Positions 21,274-35,000 are shown, counted from the stretch's first letter. The stretch is DNA of 64,000 bases from Dipteronia dyeriana (GCA_032871835.1 CM065296.1:6520001-6584000); one strand, 5' to 3'. Translations and numbers: made by a program. Notes: generated by a model from the sequence alone, not told the origin.

Positions 21274-24200
21274 ATGTCTCCAAACGATAGATTGAGTATT
21301 ATTGAAAAGCAAGGTACAGGAGATATATGTCTAGCCGACAGTGCAACGACACATACAATTTTACGGAATCAGAAATACTTTCTGAATTTAATTTTGCTTA
21401 AGGCAAATATCAATACAATATCAGGTCCAGCATATCTGATAGAAGGCTCCGGTAGAGCCATGATATTGTTACCTAACAATACTAAAATATGTATCAATGA
21501 TGCTTTATATTCAAGTAGATCCAGAAGAAATCTACTAAGTTTCAAGGATATACGGTGTAATGGATTTCACCTAAAAACCATAAATGATGAGAATATCGAA
21601 TATCTGTGCATTACTTCCCATAATTTAGGCCAGAAACTCATTCTGGAAAAGCTACGTGCTTTATCATCTGGGTTATATTACACCCTTATAAGAGGTGTAG
21701 AAGTTTATGCAGTTATGAACCAGAAGTTTTCAGACCCAAAAATATTTATGCTCTGGCATGACCGTCTTGATCACCCAGGATCCACAATGATGCGAAGAAT
21801 AATTGAAAATTCTCATGGACATCCATTAAAGGACCATAAGATTCTTTTGTCTCATGAAAATTTATGTACTGCATGTTCACAGGGGAAAATAGCAATAAAA
21901 CCATCCCAATCTAAGATTGGTTTTGAATCCCCGTCATTCCTACAAAGGATTCAATGGGACATATGTGGGCCTATTCATCCACCAAGTGGACCGTTCCGGT
22001 ATTTTATTATCCTAGTTTATGCATCCATCAGATGGTCACACGTTTGTTTATTATCAACACATAATGTTGCTTTTGCAAGATTACTTGCACAGATTATCAG
22101 GTTTCGAGCACATTTTCTCGATCATCCGATTAAATCAATACGTCTTGATAATGCTGGTGAATTTACTTCCAAGACATTTGATGAATATTGTAGATCAGTT
22201 GGGATTGATGTTGAACATCTAGTTCCACATGTTCATACTCAAAATGGATTAACAAAATCGCTTATCAAGCGTCTTCAGGTAATTGCAAGAACTTTATTGT
22301 TGCGAACACAATTACCAATTTCTGTATGGGGACATGCTATTTTACGTGTTGCTGCATTAATCCATCTTTGTTCCTCTGCTTATCATCAATATTCACCAAT
22401 ACAACTTGTATTTGGCCATCAACCAGATATTTCTCATCTGCGTACTTTTGGTTGTGCAGTATATGTCCTAATTGCACCTACACATAGAACTAAAATGGGA
22501 CCCCAACGACGTTTGGGAATATATGTTGGTTTAGATTCACCATCAATTATTAGATATCTGGAACTTTTAACTGGTGATCTTTTTACTGCACGATTTGCTG
22601 ATTGTCATTTTAATGAGGGAAATTTCCCATCATTAGGAAAAACTTCTCCTGAAGATGAGCGTGAACTTTCTTGGAAAGTCCCTAGTCTAATACATCTTGA
22701 CCCATACACATCTCAATGTGAGAATGAAGTCCGCAAGATAGTCCATCTTCAAACAATAGCAAACCAGTTACCAAATGCATTTACCGATGCTACTAGAGTT
22801 ACAAAATCATACATCCCGGCTGTTAATGTACCAGCACGGGTGATTGTTCCAAAAGAACGATATAAACAAATGATAGCAAAAGAATCATCTACTGTACGCT
22901 AGAAGCGTGGTAGGCCACTCGGTTCGAAAGATATTGTTCATCGGAAAAGGAAAAGAAATTACCCGGATCATGTTCCTGAGATTATAAATAAATCCACTTT
23001 TTCAAAATCGGCTCCACAAGGAGTTAGATGTCTCTGAAAGAACACAAGTCAATAAGTGACAGAAACCCCTGCAGGGGAAGGAATCCCTGAAGAGATTCAA
23101 GAACATAGAAATGAAGAAATTTCTATAAATTATACAAGAGAAATGTGGAATCGTGAGAAAACAATCATCGATGATATATTTTCATATACAGTGGCTACTG
23201 AAATTATAAATGATGATTATGAGCCTCATAGTGTTGATGATTGTAGGCAAAGGTCTGATTGGCCTAAATGGAAAGAAGCAATTCAAACTGAATTGAATTC
23301 ATTAGCCAAACGTAAAGTATTTGGATCAATAATTCAGACGCCTGGAGACGTCAAACCTGTTGGATACAAATGGGTTTTTGTACGGAAACGTAATGAGAAA
23401 AACGAGGTTGTGTGATATAAGGCACGACTCGTAGCACAAGTTTTCTCACAGAGACCTGGTATTGATTTTGATGAGACATACTCATCAGTAATGGATACAA
23501 TTACGTTTCGTTTTCTGATAAGTTTGGCTGTCTTAGAAAGACTTGAAATGCGTCTTATGGACGTAGTAACTGCCTATCTATATGGCTAACTCGATTCAGA
23601 TATTTATATGAGAATCCCTGAAGGATTTAGAATACCGGAAGCATACAACTCGAGACCTCGTAATTTATACTCAATTAAATTACAAAGGTCCTTGTATGGA
23701 TTAAAGCAATCTAGGCGCATGTGGTATAACCGTCTCAGTAAATATCTGATTAAAGAAGGATATATTAATAATCCTGTATGCCCATGTGTCTTCATAAAGA
23801 AATCAAAATCTGGATTTGCTATCATAGCAATTTATGTTGATGATATGAATTTGATCGGAACTCCTGGAGAGCTCCTGAAAACTGCTGAATATTTGAAAAA
23901 GGAATTCGAGATGAAAGACCTGAGAAAGACAAAATATTGTCTTGGTCTAGAGATTGAACATAAATCAAATGGAATATGTATCCATCAATCAGCATATGTT
24001 GAAAAGATCCTGAAAAGATTCCATATGGATAATGCTCACACATTGAGTACTCCTATGGTTGTTAGAACTCTTGATCCTAAAAAAGATCCATTCCGACCAC
24101 TTGAAGATGGTGAAAAGATACTTGGTCCTGAAGTACCATATCTCAATGCAATTGGTGCTTTGTTGTATATGGCTCAATGTACTAGACCAGACATTGCATT

Positions 24201-24840
24201 TTCAGTAAATTTGCTTGCTAGATTTAATTCAGCACCAACTCGAAGGCATTGGAATGGGATTAAACATCTTTTTCGTTACCTTCGTGACACGAAAGATTTA
24301 GGATTATTTTATTCGAAATATAACAATTTTTCAGGTTTAATTGGTTATGCTGATGCCGGATATCTGTCGGATCCCCATAAAGCTCGTTCACAAACGTGAT
24401 ACGTTTTTACGTATAATAGCACAGCAATCTCTTGGCATTCCACAAAGCAAACTATAGTTGCTACATCATCTAATCATTCAGAGATCCTTGCACTTCATAA
24501 AACAAGTCGAGAATGTGTTTGGCTAAGGTCAGTTATTCATCATATTCAAAAGACATGTGGATTCTCATTATCTACAGAAATGCCAACACCGATATTTGAA
24601 GATAATGCGGCTTGTATTGCTCAAGTTAGAGGAGGATATATCAAAGGAGATAGAACCAAACATATTTCTCTCAAATTTTTCTATACTCATGAACTTCAAC
24701 AGAACCGACATATCGATGTTAAGCAAATTCGGTCTACAGATAATCTTGCAGATTTGTTTACCAAGACATTGCCTACATCAACTTTAGAGAAACTGGTATA
24801 TAAAACTGGCATGCGTCGGCTCTGTAAATTACAAGATTAA
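21274..24840 (+). pseudogene. copia Pol (protease-integrase-RT-RNase H), multiple stops
   Basis: One frame runs from 21274 to 24840 and is broken at 22900 (TAG), about 23035 (TGA), 23053 (TAA), 23413 (TGA), 23587 (TAA) and 24397 (TGA). Landmarks: protease LADSATTHTIL; integrase zinc region and QWDICGPI, RLDNAGEF; reverse transcriptase with AIYVDDMNLIG; RNase H with GYADAGY and ADLFTKTLP near the end. The third integrase acidic residue, expected in NGLTESLIKRL, reads K (NGLTKSLIKRL). Gag and Pol are separated by a 118-bp AT-rich spacer, not fused. Confidence 0.93.
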
Positions 24841-25088
24841 TATTGAAGTTTTGTTAAGAGGGAGCACTCAATCAGGGGGAGCAAAATTTGAATGGACATA
24901 CTGTACTCTTTTTTCTTTACCGGATTTTGTCCCACTAGGTTTTACCGGAAAGGTTTTAATGAGGCAGTTCTGAACATGTCCAATATAACTTAATCCAAAA
25001 GATCATTGTATATATTTTGCTAAGGTTTTTATCCCACTGGATTTTTCCTAGCAAATTAAAATTACAAATTGTGGAATACAAGGGGGAG

Positions 25089-25335
25089 TGTTATAATAAA
25101 CCTACACATGGGTTGGCTTCCACAATCAACTTACATGTGGATTTCTACATGTCTAGCATGTAAGTATATATGGTGATGACTCAGGCAAATTGAGATGCCT
25201 ATATATATATGTTTTTCATTTCTTTTGAAAGAGTGTGTAGAATGAATTGAAACATAATAAATGTATATTTCTCTCGCCCTTCTCCTCTTTTTGTTTCATT
25301 TCTATTATTCTATATTATTTCTTTTTAATTTATAA
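25089..25335 (+). repeat. Right LTR of the copia element
   Basis: Starts TGTTATAATAAACCTAC straight after the polypurine tract. It lacks the long (TA)n and a block near the 3' end compared with the left LTR. Confidence 0.85.
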
Positions 25336-25340
25336 GAGAA

Positions 25341-25579
25341 TGGATTCTTTTGAGACTTCTATGAATATTTAAATGGAATCCCAAGTCATAAATGGAAAGG
25401 TAAAAGTGAGTTGAAAAAAGATTTTTAGATGCTCTCTCCAACAACCCAAGATTTTCCAAGATATAATTAACATTAAACAAATTGGGTTGTCAATATTATA
25501 TTTTTGTTCATGGTGCACGAAAATCTTGCAATGCATTGCATTGATCTAAAGAAGAGAAACAGAGAAACATTTACATAGA
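25341..25579. other. Short spacer between copia element and EBF 3' region
   Basis: AT-rich. Nothing recognised. Confidence 0.5.
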
Positions 25580-26403
25580 AATGAGCAAGTTTTATTTATA
25601 ATAAAGAAAAGCATTCAAAATACATCACAAAGGGAGGATCTCATTTTTTTCATTACATGATAAAAAAGATGTTGCCAACACTTACAGTCGTGAACATGTG
25701 AGGCCTGCAAAACCAGAGCTTGGTGAAAAAAAACAACCTTTCCTTCAAGAAGGAGATGGTTGTCATGGCAGACTGTATAAACTTTCTGCCATGGCCAAAG
25801 CTCAGGAACACGGGGCACCAAAATTTCAAACTGCAAAAAGCAACAACGGGAACAAGGACTCACACTTTGGGACATTTTTCAATCCACCCTTTGAGGAAAA
25901 CATAGACCCAACACTTCACGTACAAGTGCACAATATCAAAAACGTGAATGACTTAGGTAACCAGACTCGATAGGGACGAAAAGCTTGTCCGGAGACTAAG
26001 CTAAAACACCAGGTGCCTGCACCCAGTAACACAAAACCATATATGATAACCGGAGAGAAGAAACCTAGAGAAAGAACTTGATAAGCTGTATTCTCGGGGT
26101 ATATGGCCATGAGTAAAGTGAAGTAGCCTCCATTGTTGGAGGTGGAGGCAAAATACTTGTAACAGATTCCATGGGAACCTGCAAAAAAAGGATAACAAAT
26201 GGCCATATTCTACCCGGAAAAGAAAACCAAGCTTTTGAAGACGGAAGACCCATAGCTGATGGACCCAAAAACTACACAAACTGCTGCTACTCACAAACGC
26301 TGACTAGAATTTTGAGGCTTCCTGGTTAGTTCAAGTTCAACCCCATTCCTTTGCAACGGCCAATCCTAATTAAAAAATGGGGTTTCATCAAATCCTTCGC
26401 TGC
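25580..26403 (-). promoter_or_regulatory. Probable 3' UTR of the EBF gene
   Basis: Read on the minus strand this follows the EBF stop at 26404. It is less AT-rich than the surrounding spacers and has several U runs in the transcript sense (opposite A runs at about 25727-25734, 26182-26188 and 26373-26378). In Arabidopsis the EBF1/EBF2 3' UTRs bear poly-U motifs through which EIN2 represses translation during ethylene signalling. A similar role here is an inference. The poly(A) site was not identified. Confidence 0.5.
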
Positions 26404-29386
26404 TTATGACAGGACATCGCACCTCCACAACTGCTCCACAAGAACGTCAATTGTGCTACTGCTGATTGCTTTGCAGTGCTGGAGATTCAGCCCCAAAAGG
26501 GTTTGACCCAACTCTTGAAGAGCAGGTAAGCTCTTGTCCGAAATCACGGAGCAGCCTGACAAAGAGAGGATTTGCAGATTGAAGTGGTTTGCACAAGCCA
26601 AGGCTGCAATCCCAAAATCGGTGACTGCACAACTAGAGACATCAAGATCAGAAAGCAAGAAGCAGTTATCTGCAATCATCATCAAGCTTGCATCACTGAT
26701 CCTTCTACAACCATCTAGACTCAGCATTTCAAGAGTCCAACCATGCAGCTCAGCCATGGTTGAAACAACTTTATCGGTCAAATTCACACAACCACTAAGA
26801 TTAACCTTCACCAGACCAGTCTCACAGCTCTTAAGTACAGGTAAAAACCCAACATCTGTTATTCCCTGAAGCCCACTCAAGTCCACGTTCTGCAACTGAG
26901 GGCACAACTTCCCCAAAGCAGCCAGGCTAACATCACCAAATCCAGGGCAGTTGCGAATTGACAATGATCTCAAGGAATTGCAAGGAGACACCATCGGCAA
27001 TCCCATATTTAGGTCCTTTATCCCCAAGCAGCTCACGACAGAAAAAGCCTTCAATAGCGCGCCACAGTTCAAAAGAGAACCAAAAAACCCAAATTGGGTA
27101 ATCCTGTGGCACTCCTCCAATTGAAGACATTCAAGTGATCCAGCAGCTTTGACGAATGAGATCAGTCCATTGTCGGATAAGAAAGCACATTTTCGAAGGC
27201 AGAACTGTTTTAAATTTGGGCATCCCTTTCCCACAGCTTCGAGGCCTAGATCTGTTACTCCCCTGCAGGATGTAATGGTAAAGGACTTCAATTTCTGCAA
27301 CCCATGACCGTTGCCCATGACCCAGAAGCCTCTCTCGCTCACATTTGGGAGGCCAGTGAGAACAAGATCAGCAACTGCCTTGCCATAGTGTCCAATAACA
27401 GCAAGAGAAACATCAGTAACATTCAACCTTTGGAGCTTCACCTTCATCAGGGAAAACGTGGCCGAAGACAACAAGCTAGCAATTCCTTGATCCCCCACAA
27501 GAGGACAGTCTTTGATTGATATGGATTTCAGATTAGGGCATCCTTGTCCAATTGCTTGCAGACCTGCATTCCCAATGTTCGAACAAGATTCGATCGTCAG
27601 ATCAGTCAACTTAGGGCAGTTCTTTGCTACTGAAACCAAAGCCTGGTCAGTAATAGCAGGACACTGGCAAAGGTCAAGCTTCTCTAGCTGGTGACACCCG
27701 TTAGCAATCTCAGAAAGACCTTCATCCCCCACAGAAGATATACTCCAGAGGGATAGAACCTTTAGGGATGGGCAACCACGAGCAATTGCCCTAAGGCCAC
27801 GGCTTGTCACCCCACGAGTAGAATTGTTTCCACGGATCTCAAGTTTGCCCAAACCTCCACGACCTGCAGTTCCAACGGCGATGGCAGCAAGTCTGACATC
27901 TGTGGCCTTCTTCCCTTCTAAGCTTCTGGAATGATATCCATCACCCTCAATATCCTGATCTTCAGACATCTTCTCAACAATCTCGGTTTCAGGCTTTGAT
28001 GATTGGATAGTTTTGCTGCTGAGTTCATCTCTGCTGATATTGCTTAGAAGAGTAAGCCAGCGCTTGGAAACACCAGCACAGGCACTCCTCTCTTGGCCTC
28101 CAGGCAACCGTCTGAAGATCTCAAATAGACATTCATCGGGCAGGACTTCAATAGAGATCTGCTTCTGCTCGTATCCCTCCTCAGTGAAAACAAATGGAGC
28201 GCTGATGCGAGACCTCTTGCGAGGAGGAAAATACACGTCCACATGAGGACCAAGGGACAGGAAGAGGCTTGACTCCTTCGGGTTTGGGTATATTGGACCC
28301 CCATGGCAAAAATCATCATCAACTGCAAATCAAATCCAAATAACAGGACAATCAGCCAACATATTTCAAGAAAATGCAATAAATTCATAAAAATTATAAG
28401 TTCCATAATCCATAAAACAAAGTTCCAACACCATTATTACTATGTTAACTAATAGTTGCTCATGAATATTACTGACAATTCGTTATATCACAGGTGCCAA
28501 AATCATTCAATACTAGCATCATAAGATCATAAACCAAAGCAAAATCAAGCAAAGAGCCAAAGACAAATCAAAAAGTATCAGCTGCAATGAATCCATTCAA
28601 CCCAGATTACTAAAAACCAGTTATTGATATGTATACACAAGTATGATCTATTATCAAAGACTTTTGGTCAACTATTGTTAATCAAATAAGGTCTCACAGA
28701 TTAATATTACAGGTTATTAGTGTTGTGTACTTGTATGAGAAATTTTAAAGCCTAATTCAAACATATTTTTCCCACTTTGAAGACCAAATGAAGATCAGAC
28801 TCCATAAGGTTGCATCAGAACATCCATACACAAAACTCCTTAATCAGATCCACTACTAACCATGCGTAAACAGATACATTAAATGTGTAATTCATCTTCA
28901 TCTGGTCTAAACGGCAATATAATAAAGAACAAAACACGACGAACAAACCGAAATGACTTACTAACCACAAATCCCATCTGATTAACTTGAAAGACGACCG
29001 ATCTAAAAGACTAAAATAACATCAAATTCACAAACCAACCAAAATCACCAAATAAATAAACCACATATAGTTTTATTAATAAATACACAAATTCCCTTCA
29101 AAAATTCCACTTTTCTACCTTATAACAACCCTCATATAATTTAATATAGGCTCAACAAATCCAACAATTCATAATCCAACAAAGCCATCACAGATGAGAT
29201 CCATAAATAAAAATTCAATATTTCAGTCTATATCATACCCACATGCAAAATAATCACACCGAAAAAATATATATATATCCACGACAGATCCACAAAAGCA
29301 AACATAACCACATGAAAATTCAGCTACAAAACCGAAAACAAAGCAGAAATCGAGATCTTACCAGAGAAAGCAAAGAGCTTAGACAT
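26404..29386 (-). CDS. EBF1: EIN3-binding F-box protein (EBF1/EBF2 type)
   Basis: Two exons: 29362-29386 (25 nt, MSKLFAFS plus one base) and 26404-28322, with a 1039-bp intron (GTAAGA donor, TTTGCAG acceptor). The product is 647 residues, matching the family (about 630-650). The N-terminus has the conserved IYPNPKESSLFLSLG and DVYFPPRKRSR segments. The F-box is at about 64-107 (VLPDECLFEIFRRLPGGQER), followed by some 18 leucine-rich repeats to the C-terminus (typical unit CPNLKSISIKDCPLVGD). EBF proteins are substrate receptors of SCF ubiquitin ligases that target EIN3/EIL1 for destruction and so hold back ethylene responses. The single small first exon is the conserved gene structure. Whether this is EBF1 or EBF2 cannot be told; plants often have co-orthologues. 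Confidence 0.95.
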
Positions 29387-30090
29387 GGGTACAGCTCGAA
29401 AAATCCCGGGAACGAGAACCTAAACTGATCCGAACCCAAAAACCCTCCAAAGAGAGCAAAAAAAGGGAGCGACCCAGCAATGAAGACAACCAACACGACA
29501 GCGGCGTACGTTATTAAAGCTCCAGGACACGAATGCATGAGAAAGCTGAGACCTTCAAAGAGAAAATAAAACCCTATCACATAGGGCAAAAAGAGAGGAA
29601 AAAAAATGAGAGGGAGAGAGAAGAAAAATGAAAGAAAGGTATGTATGTGGAGAAGGAAAAGAAAGGGAGAAGGTTTTTTAATTGTGAGATTGTTGTTTGT
29701 GTAGGTTTACGTACGTGACAATACACGGTAGAGAAACCCACATGCAATGTATTTGTTCAGACTTCAGATAAATGGAGTGGGGTTGAGTTTCCTTGTTATA
29801 TTCTCTCTCTCTCACCAAAATGAATTGAATACCAGAAACCACAACTAGAATAGAACCTGGTTTCTTTTTACCACTTTTTGGGGTTGTGATTTGGGGATGT
29901 TTGGTTTCTTGGATAATGTAATTCCATGTCTTGAATGGAAGGTTTTTTTAATTTTAATTTTCTTATATATATGACTTTTATATTTTATATCAAGATGTGT
30001 AATTTTGATTTTAAGGATTAGGGTTTGAGGTTTTTTTTTAATATAAATCTAATAGCAAAATTTGTATCTAAGAGGTTTGAAATTTTATGG
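29387..30090 (-). promoter_or_regulatory. 5' leader and promoter region of EBF
   Basis: Upstream of the EBF start on the minus strand. A purine-rich leader (GAGAGGGAGAGAGAAG around 29608) is typical of plant 5' UTRs on the opposite reading. ATGTAT-like words occur near 29643 and 29749; EIN3 sites have an ATGTA core, but such short matches are weak evidence. Confidence 0.35.
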
Positions 30091-30094
30091 AACG

Positions 30095-30765
30095 GATGTT
30101 TTTGGTACATGACACATGTATTTTGGTTTGGATTAATATTCCTATAATAAGTAGATTTTCAATGTTTATCCAACAAAACTGGTAAATTACGGATCAGTGT
30201 CATTGATGACTAGATGTAAATATCATGTGATTTTTTGTATTGGATTCTATCAAATTACAAACGAAACGCGTTTAATGAACAAGTAATGTATTTTTCACTA
30301 TAGATATGTAAATGAAGAGAGTATTATTTGGTGTATGACATATATTCTTGTATGGATAAATATTCCCATAAGAAGAGGATTCAAAGTTTATCCAATCAAA
30401 TAGGAAAAATACGGATCAACATAATCGGTGATCGATATAAATATCATGTGAATTTTCATATTGAATTATTACAAATTGCAACGAAAGAAAATCGTTTAAT
30501 GAATAAGAAAAGTATTTGCCATTGTAAGTACGCAATGGAACTGGTGTTTTTGTTGCCCGATGTATATTGTTGTATGGACAAATGTTAACGTAAAATATAT
30601 GGTTCTACGGAATCTAACAAAAAATATGGAAAATGTGGATCAACGTCATTATTGATTATGAATTGTGTCATTTTTCGTATCAAATTTTATCAAATTACAA
30701 CAAAATACATTTAATAAACATCAAATCTATTCGTCATTGTAAGTACATCATAAAGATCATTACAC
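30095..30765. repeat. Degenerate tandem triplication, unit about 220 bp
   Basis: Three diverged copies begin near 30099, 30324 and 30545. Each has in order a TGTAT..TTGTATGGA word, a TTTATCCAA or ATCTAAC word, GGATCA, TATCAAATTACAA and a TTTAAT(G/A)AA(C/T) word. Identity between copies looks roughly 65-75%. No coding potential shared by all copies was seen. Confidence 0.65.
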
Positions 30766-31189
30766 ATTGATTCTACTAGTTGATAGGTGTTTTTCACAAT
30801 GTAAATATATAAGCATGATCATTCTTGTTCTATAAAGATACATGTTTCTTTTGTTGATTTCATAACTTATATAAGATTTTTTTTTTTACGGTATCTATCT
30901 AATTACAATCTAGATCCTGTGTTTTTTAAAAGTTTTTTACCATCAACTAATGACTCAAGAGTTATTCACCTAAAATCCAAACTCATCCATTTATATAAGA
31001 TTGTTTAATTGTGAATCAAGACCTATAACTCTGTAGGTAAGCATATTATTTAGTTTACTCTCATTTCTTCCATCCAATGTATATTCTAAATGCAACAAAA
31101 GAGAATGGAGAAAATTCAATAAACTGTTGCCATCTCTCACTATTTTTAATAGAAGTTTGAATAAGATGCGGAGAATTTGAATATGGACT
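30766..31189. other. AT-rich spacer
   Basis: No gene, RNA or repeat structure recognised. Confidence 0.5.
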
Positions 31190-32028
31190 AAAAATAATTC
31201 ATATAAATATTTGGTTTATTTTAAATTGAAAATTGAAAATTGTTTTTCACTATCCAAAATGTATTGACAAGTAATTGCCTCAAATAATTATTTTTTAGTT
31301 TTATTTTCCATTGCACTTGTATTGATTTAATTTTATTTTACTTTATTTTATTAATCACACCCTCGAAACAGTTCATTGCTAGGGTTAATGAGTGTACTTT
31401 AAGACCAATTTGTATCGGTCTTATTTGAACATCTCTATCTTACTATTAATATTTTCTCTACATGGTTCATTGAACCGAATTAATAATAATTAATAGGTTG
31501 GTTACTTTTTTGTAATAATTTTTTCTAATAATTAATGGAGTTAATTAGTTTAGGACAAATGGCAAGAGATGTGTGGAAAATTTTATTTTATTAACACCAA
31601 ATAAAATAATTCATATAAAGATTTGGTTTATTTTAAATTGAAAATTGAAAATTGTTTTTCACTATCCAAAATGTATTGACAAGTAATTGCCTCAAATAAT
31701 TATTTTTTAGTTTTATTTTCCATTGCACTTGCATTGATCTAATTTTATTTTATTTTATTTTATTTTACTTTATTTTATTAATCACACCATCGAATCAGTT
31801 CATTGTTAGGGTTAATGAGTGACTTTACGACCAATTTGTATCGGTCTTATTTGAACATCTTTATCTTACTATTAATGTTTTCTCTACATGGTTCATTGAA
31901 CCGAATTAATAATAATTAATAGGTTGGTTACTTTTTTGTAATAATATTTTCTAATAATTAATGGAGTTAATTAGTTTAGGACAAATGGCAAGAGATGTGT
32001 GGAAAATTTTATTTTATTAACACCAAAT
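31190..32028. repeat. 412-bp tandem duplication
   Basis: Copy one starts at about 31193 and copy two at about 31605 (period 412), both running from AATAATTCATATAAA to the ATTTTATTTTATTAACACC end. Copies differ by only a handful of substitutions and a change in a (TTTTA)n run, so the event is fairly recent. Confidence 0.9.
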
Positions 32029-35000
32029 AAAATGTTGTGACTACCACCAAAATTAATTATTTGGTAGAAGTGTAGGGCACATGGTATTCAAAGCATTCAC
32101 AATCAGTGTTTAGTAAGATTGTGTTAAGTACAGTCAATGCGCTAATTGGACAGTAGACTAACGTCTGGATAGTACCCTAACGGTCGAGAATTTATTTTAT
32201 TTTGTAATTATTTTTTCTATACATAAAACTATTATTTAATATGTATTTTTTAAAAAAATAAATAAATTTTAAACAGTTTAACTATGATATAAAAAGGACT
32301 TTGACTCCACTTAAACGATTAATCGATAAAATCATCTGAAAAAGTGGTTAAATCATCTGATTTTTTTACCCGCCATCTAATATGAACGATTTTATATTAA
32401 TTAGAACGGTCGGGGAACGCCTAGCGTCTAGATGGGCATCTAGATGTATATTTTCGAATACTATTCTCAATTATCACATAAATTCAAGCGTTGCTAACAA
32501 CTGTAGAACATGTATATTACAAATTTGGGAGCGAACATACTATAAACTCGAACTCACAACCTCATTAATATGGAGAGGTATGAAAAACTTATCACTACAA
32601 GACATATACAAGAACGATAAGCACAAATTACATCACATAAATTCAAGTGGCGATAACAACCATAGAGCATGAAAATATATTTTTCAAACTATTTTTTTTT
32701 ATGGAAGTTGAGGAGGACGACAAACTAGAATCTAAAACCTTATTAATGTGGGTGTAAGGAATTTATCACCGAATCATTTAATTTCTGATCACCGTGAGGC
32801 ATGTAAAGAGTCTAATCAATGGAATTCAAATTTCGGATCATTACTGCATTTGTATAGTAGCACTACGAAACCCTAGCTATAAGTATGCCCTAACAAGTGT
32901 GGGACAATCCTATCAACTTTAGAGTTGCATTTATATAAATGGTGTCATTTCCTATGGATTTTAGATATGGTTTGTTGATGCATTGTCCTCTCCCCACTTG
33001 TTTGAATTGGAATTTTATCAAATTTGTATGGTATTGCTTTTTCGGTGGACATACAAACAATGAAATGCGTGTGGGAGTGTTCACTTTCATTTGTTAAAAA
33101 GACTAGCACCACAAATTATCAAGTGCTTTTAATGTGATTTTTTTTTTCCATGTGTTTGTAATACTATAGAATTGGATTTCATATGAAAAAAACGTATAAA
33201 ATCTCATATACTATACGATGTATATTATATCGTATTCTCTAACAAAGCATGAAATATAATTCATTCAACATCCTTTTCGGTATCATTTGGTATATTGAAA
33301 ATTGAAACTATAATTTAGTATTATATATACCATTCAATACACAAACTCAAAATTAAAATACAGTTAAACTAAATGAACGTATATCTACCATCAAATTACG
33401 TTAGGTGGTGGTAATAAGAACGAATAATTTACTTAGCTAATTAAATCCCTAATCATCCATACCTTATAAGATTAATAGTATAAATTAAACTGTTTTTCTA
33501 ATAGATTTTCCGGATTCTTTCAACAACTTGATAATAGTCAAATTATTCCAACTCATCAAATTCGTAGGTTGCACGCGTAAACCCCTAATCTCTCAAAACC
33601 TTATTACAATATTACATATTAATTAATTAATAATAATAATAATAATAAATCAACAAAGTTAATTAATTAAGACTTACAAATAATTTTAAAAAAAATGGTT
33701 TGGACAGAACAAAAATCCACACATATTTTGGAATGAATACGACAAAATGGGAATCATAATTACTCAAAGTAGATTACCAAGTGGGCCGGTTTCATTCACT
33801 AGATTACGTTAATTACATAATTAATTATATTTGTATTGTTAATTATAACTTAAACCAAGTATTGTTTTTTGTTTAAACTATAATTATTAGTTAGTTTATG
33901 GTTGTCACTTGTCATTAATGGTGGAAATGATAATTCTTAGGCCAGCTACCAGCTGGGTTATTTTTTTTTCCTAGTAAAATCTAATGTATATGTAAACAGT
34001 TGAAGAATATGAGACAGAGGCTTGTAGGGACAATGTGTTTGAGGAAAAGCCTCGATGAATTTTTAACCAGCTCAACAATGGAGTCTGGTGAAGAGAAATT
34101 TTTAACCAGCTCGACGAAATGAGGATTATATCTTCTGATTAAATCACCATCTGTTACTTTTGTATTCATTGGACTATCAGCCGACTTGAGCACACTTATG
34201 CAGACATTATTCTTCACGGTATGTATTCAAATAATTACGTGGATTGGTCCAAACCTAATACAGTCGTAATAAATCCACTCACAAATCATAATACAGAATA
34301 TCTTACCAACTCCAACGTTCATTCTATGCTTATCATAAACTGTGCTTGTGCAGTTTTGTCCATCTTTATCTAATTAATATCATCGAACTATTTTTAAATC
34401 CAAATCTTTAAATTCTAACCATTCTTAACATAAAACCAAAAAGAGATTTCATCACTCAAATGTAAGAGATTTTTATATTCAGTGTTTTAGAATAGGATAG
34501 CTACTTGGATGAATGATAATCTCTATATATTTGTAATTTAATTGTAATTAATTATTAAAATTATTGTCAATTGAGATAATTAAACAAGTTCTAATTGATT
34601 GATTATTAGTTTGATCTAGACTTATTATTATTATTATTGAAAATGAATAAAATTAAGGACGTGAAAGCATTATCCAATAAAAAGACGATTTTAGGGGCCA
34701 AATCTCATCAAAATTAGCTGGACAAAAATACATATAAATACCATCCATGTTCTAAATTTATAATAATAATTATTTTTTAAAAACAACTTGTAGCTTTTCA
34801 TGTGTGAGTCTCAAAGAGCCACTCTGGCTTGGCTTCCTATTATTATTGTTCTTGTTGCAACTCGATCTTTAACATTTTATAGGTTGGCAAATCCAACTAA
34901 TGGATAAATAATTAATTAATAATTAGTCACTCTACTATATTAATATCGTAGCAAGTTATACTATATTCGTATCAGTTCCGGTTCCAGTCTTAACTATTCT

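Larger units (their letters stand above)
19246..25335 (+). mobile_element. Ty1/copia LTR retrotransposon, old and inactive
   Basis: LTRs lie at about 19246-19538 and 25089-25335, both starting TGTTATAATAA. Internal order is gag, protease, integrase, reverse transcriptase, RNase H, which defines copia. A polypurine tract (AAGGGGGAG, 25080-25088) precedes the right LTR. The LTRs differ at about 9 of the first 85 sites, so insertion is old. The flanks GAAAA (19241-19245) and GAGAA (25336-25340) could be a 5-bp duplication with one change. The LTR does not end in the usual CA. The sequence after the left LTR (CGTTATCAGCACGA) is not the common plant TGGTATCAGAGC primer site. Confidence 0.92.
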
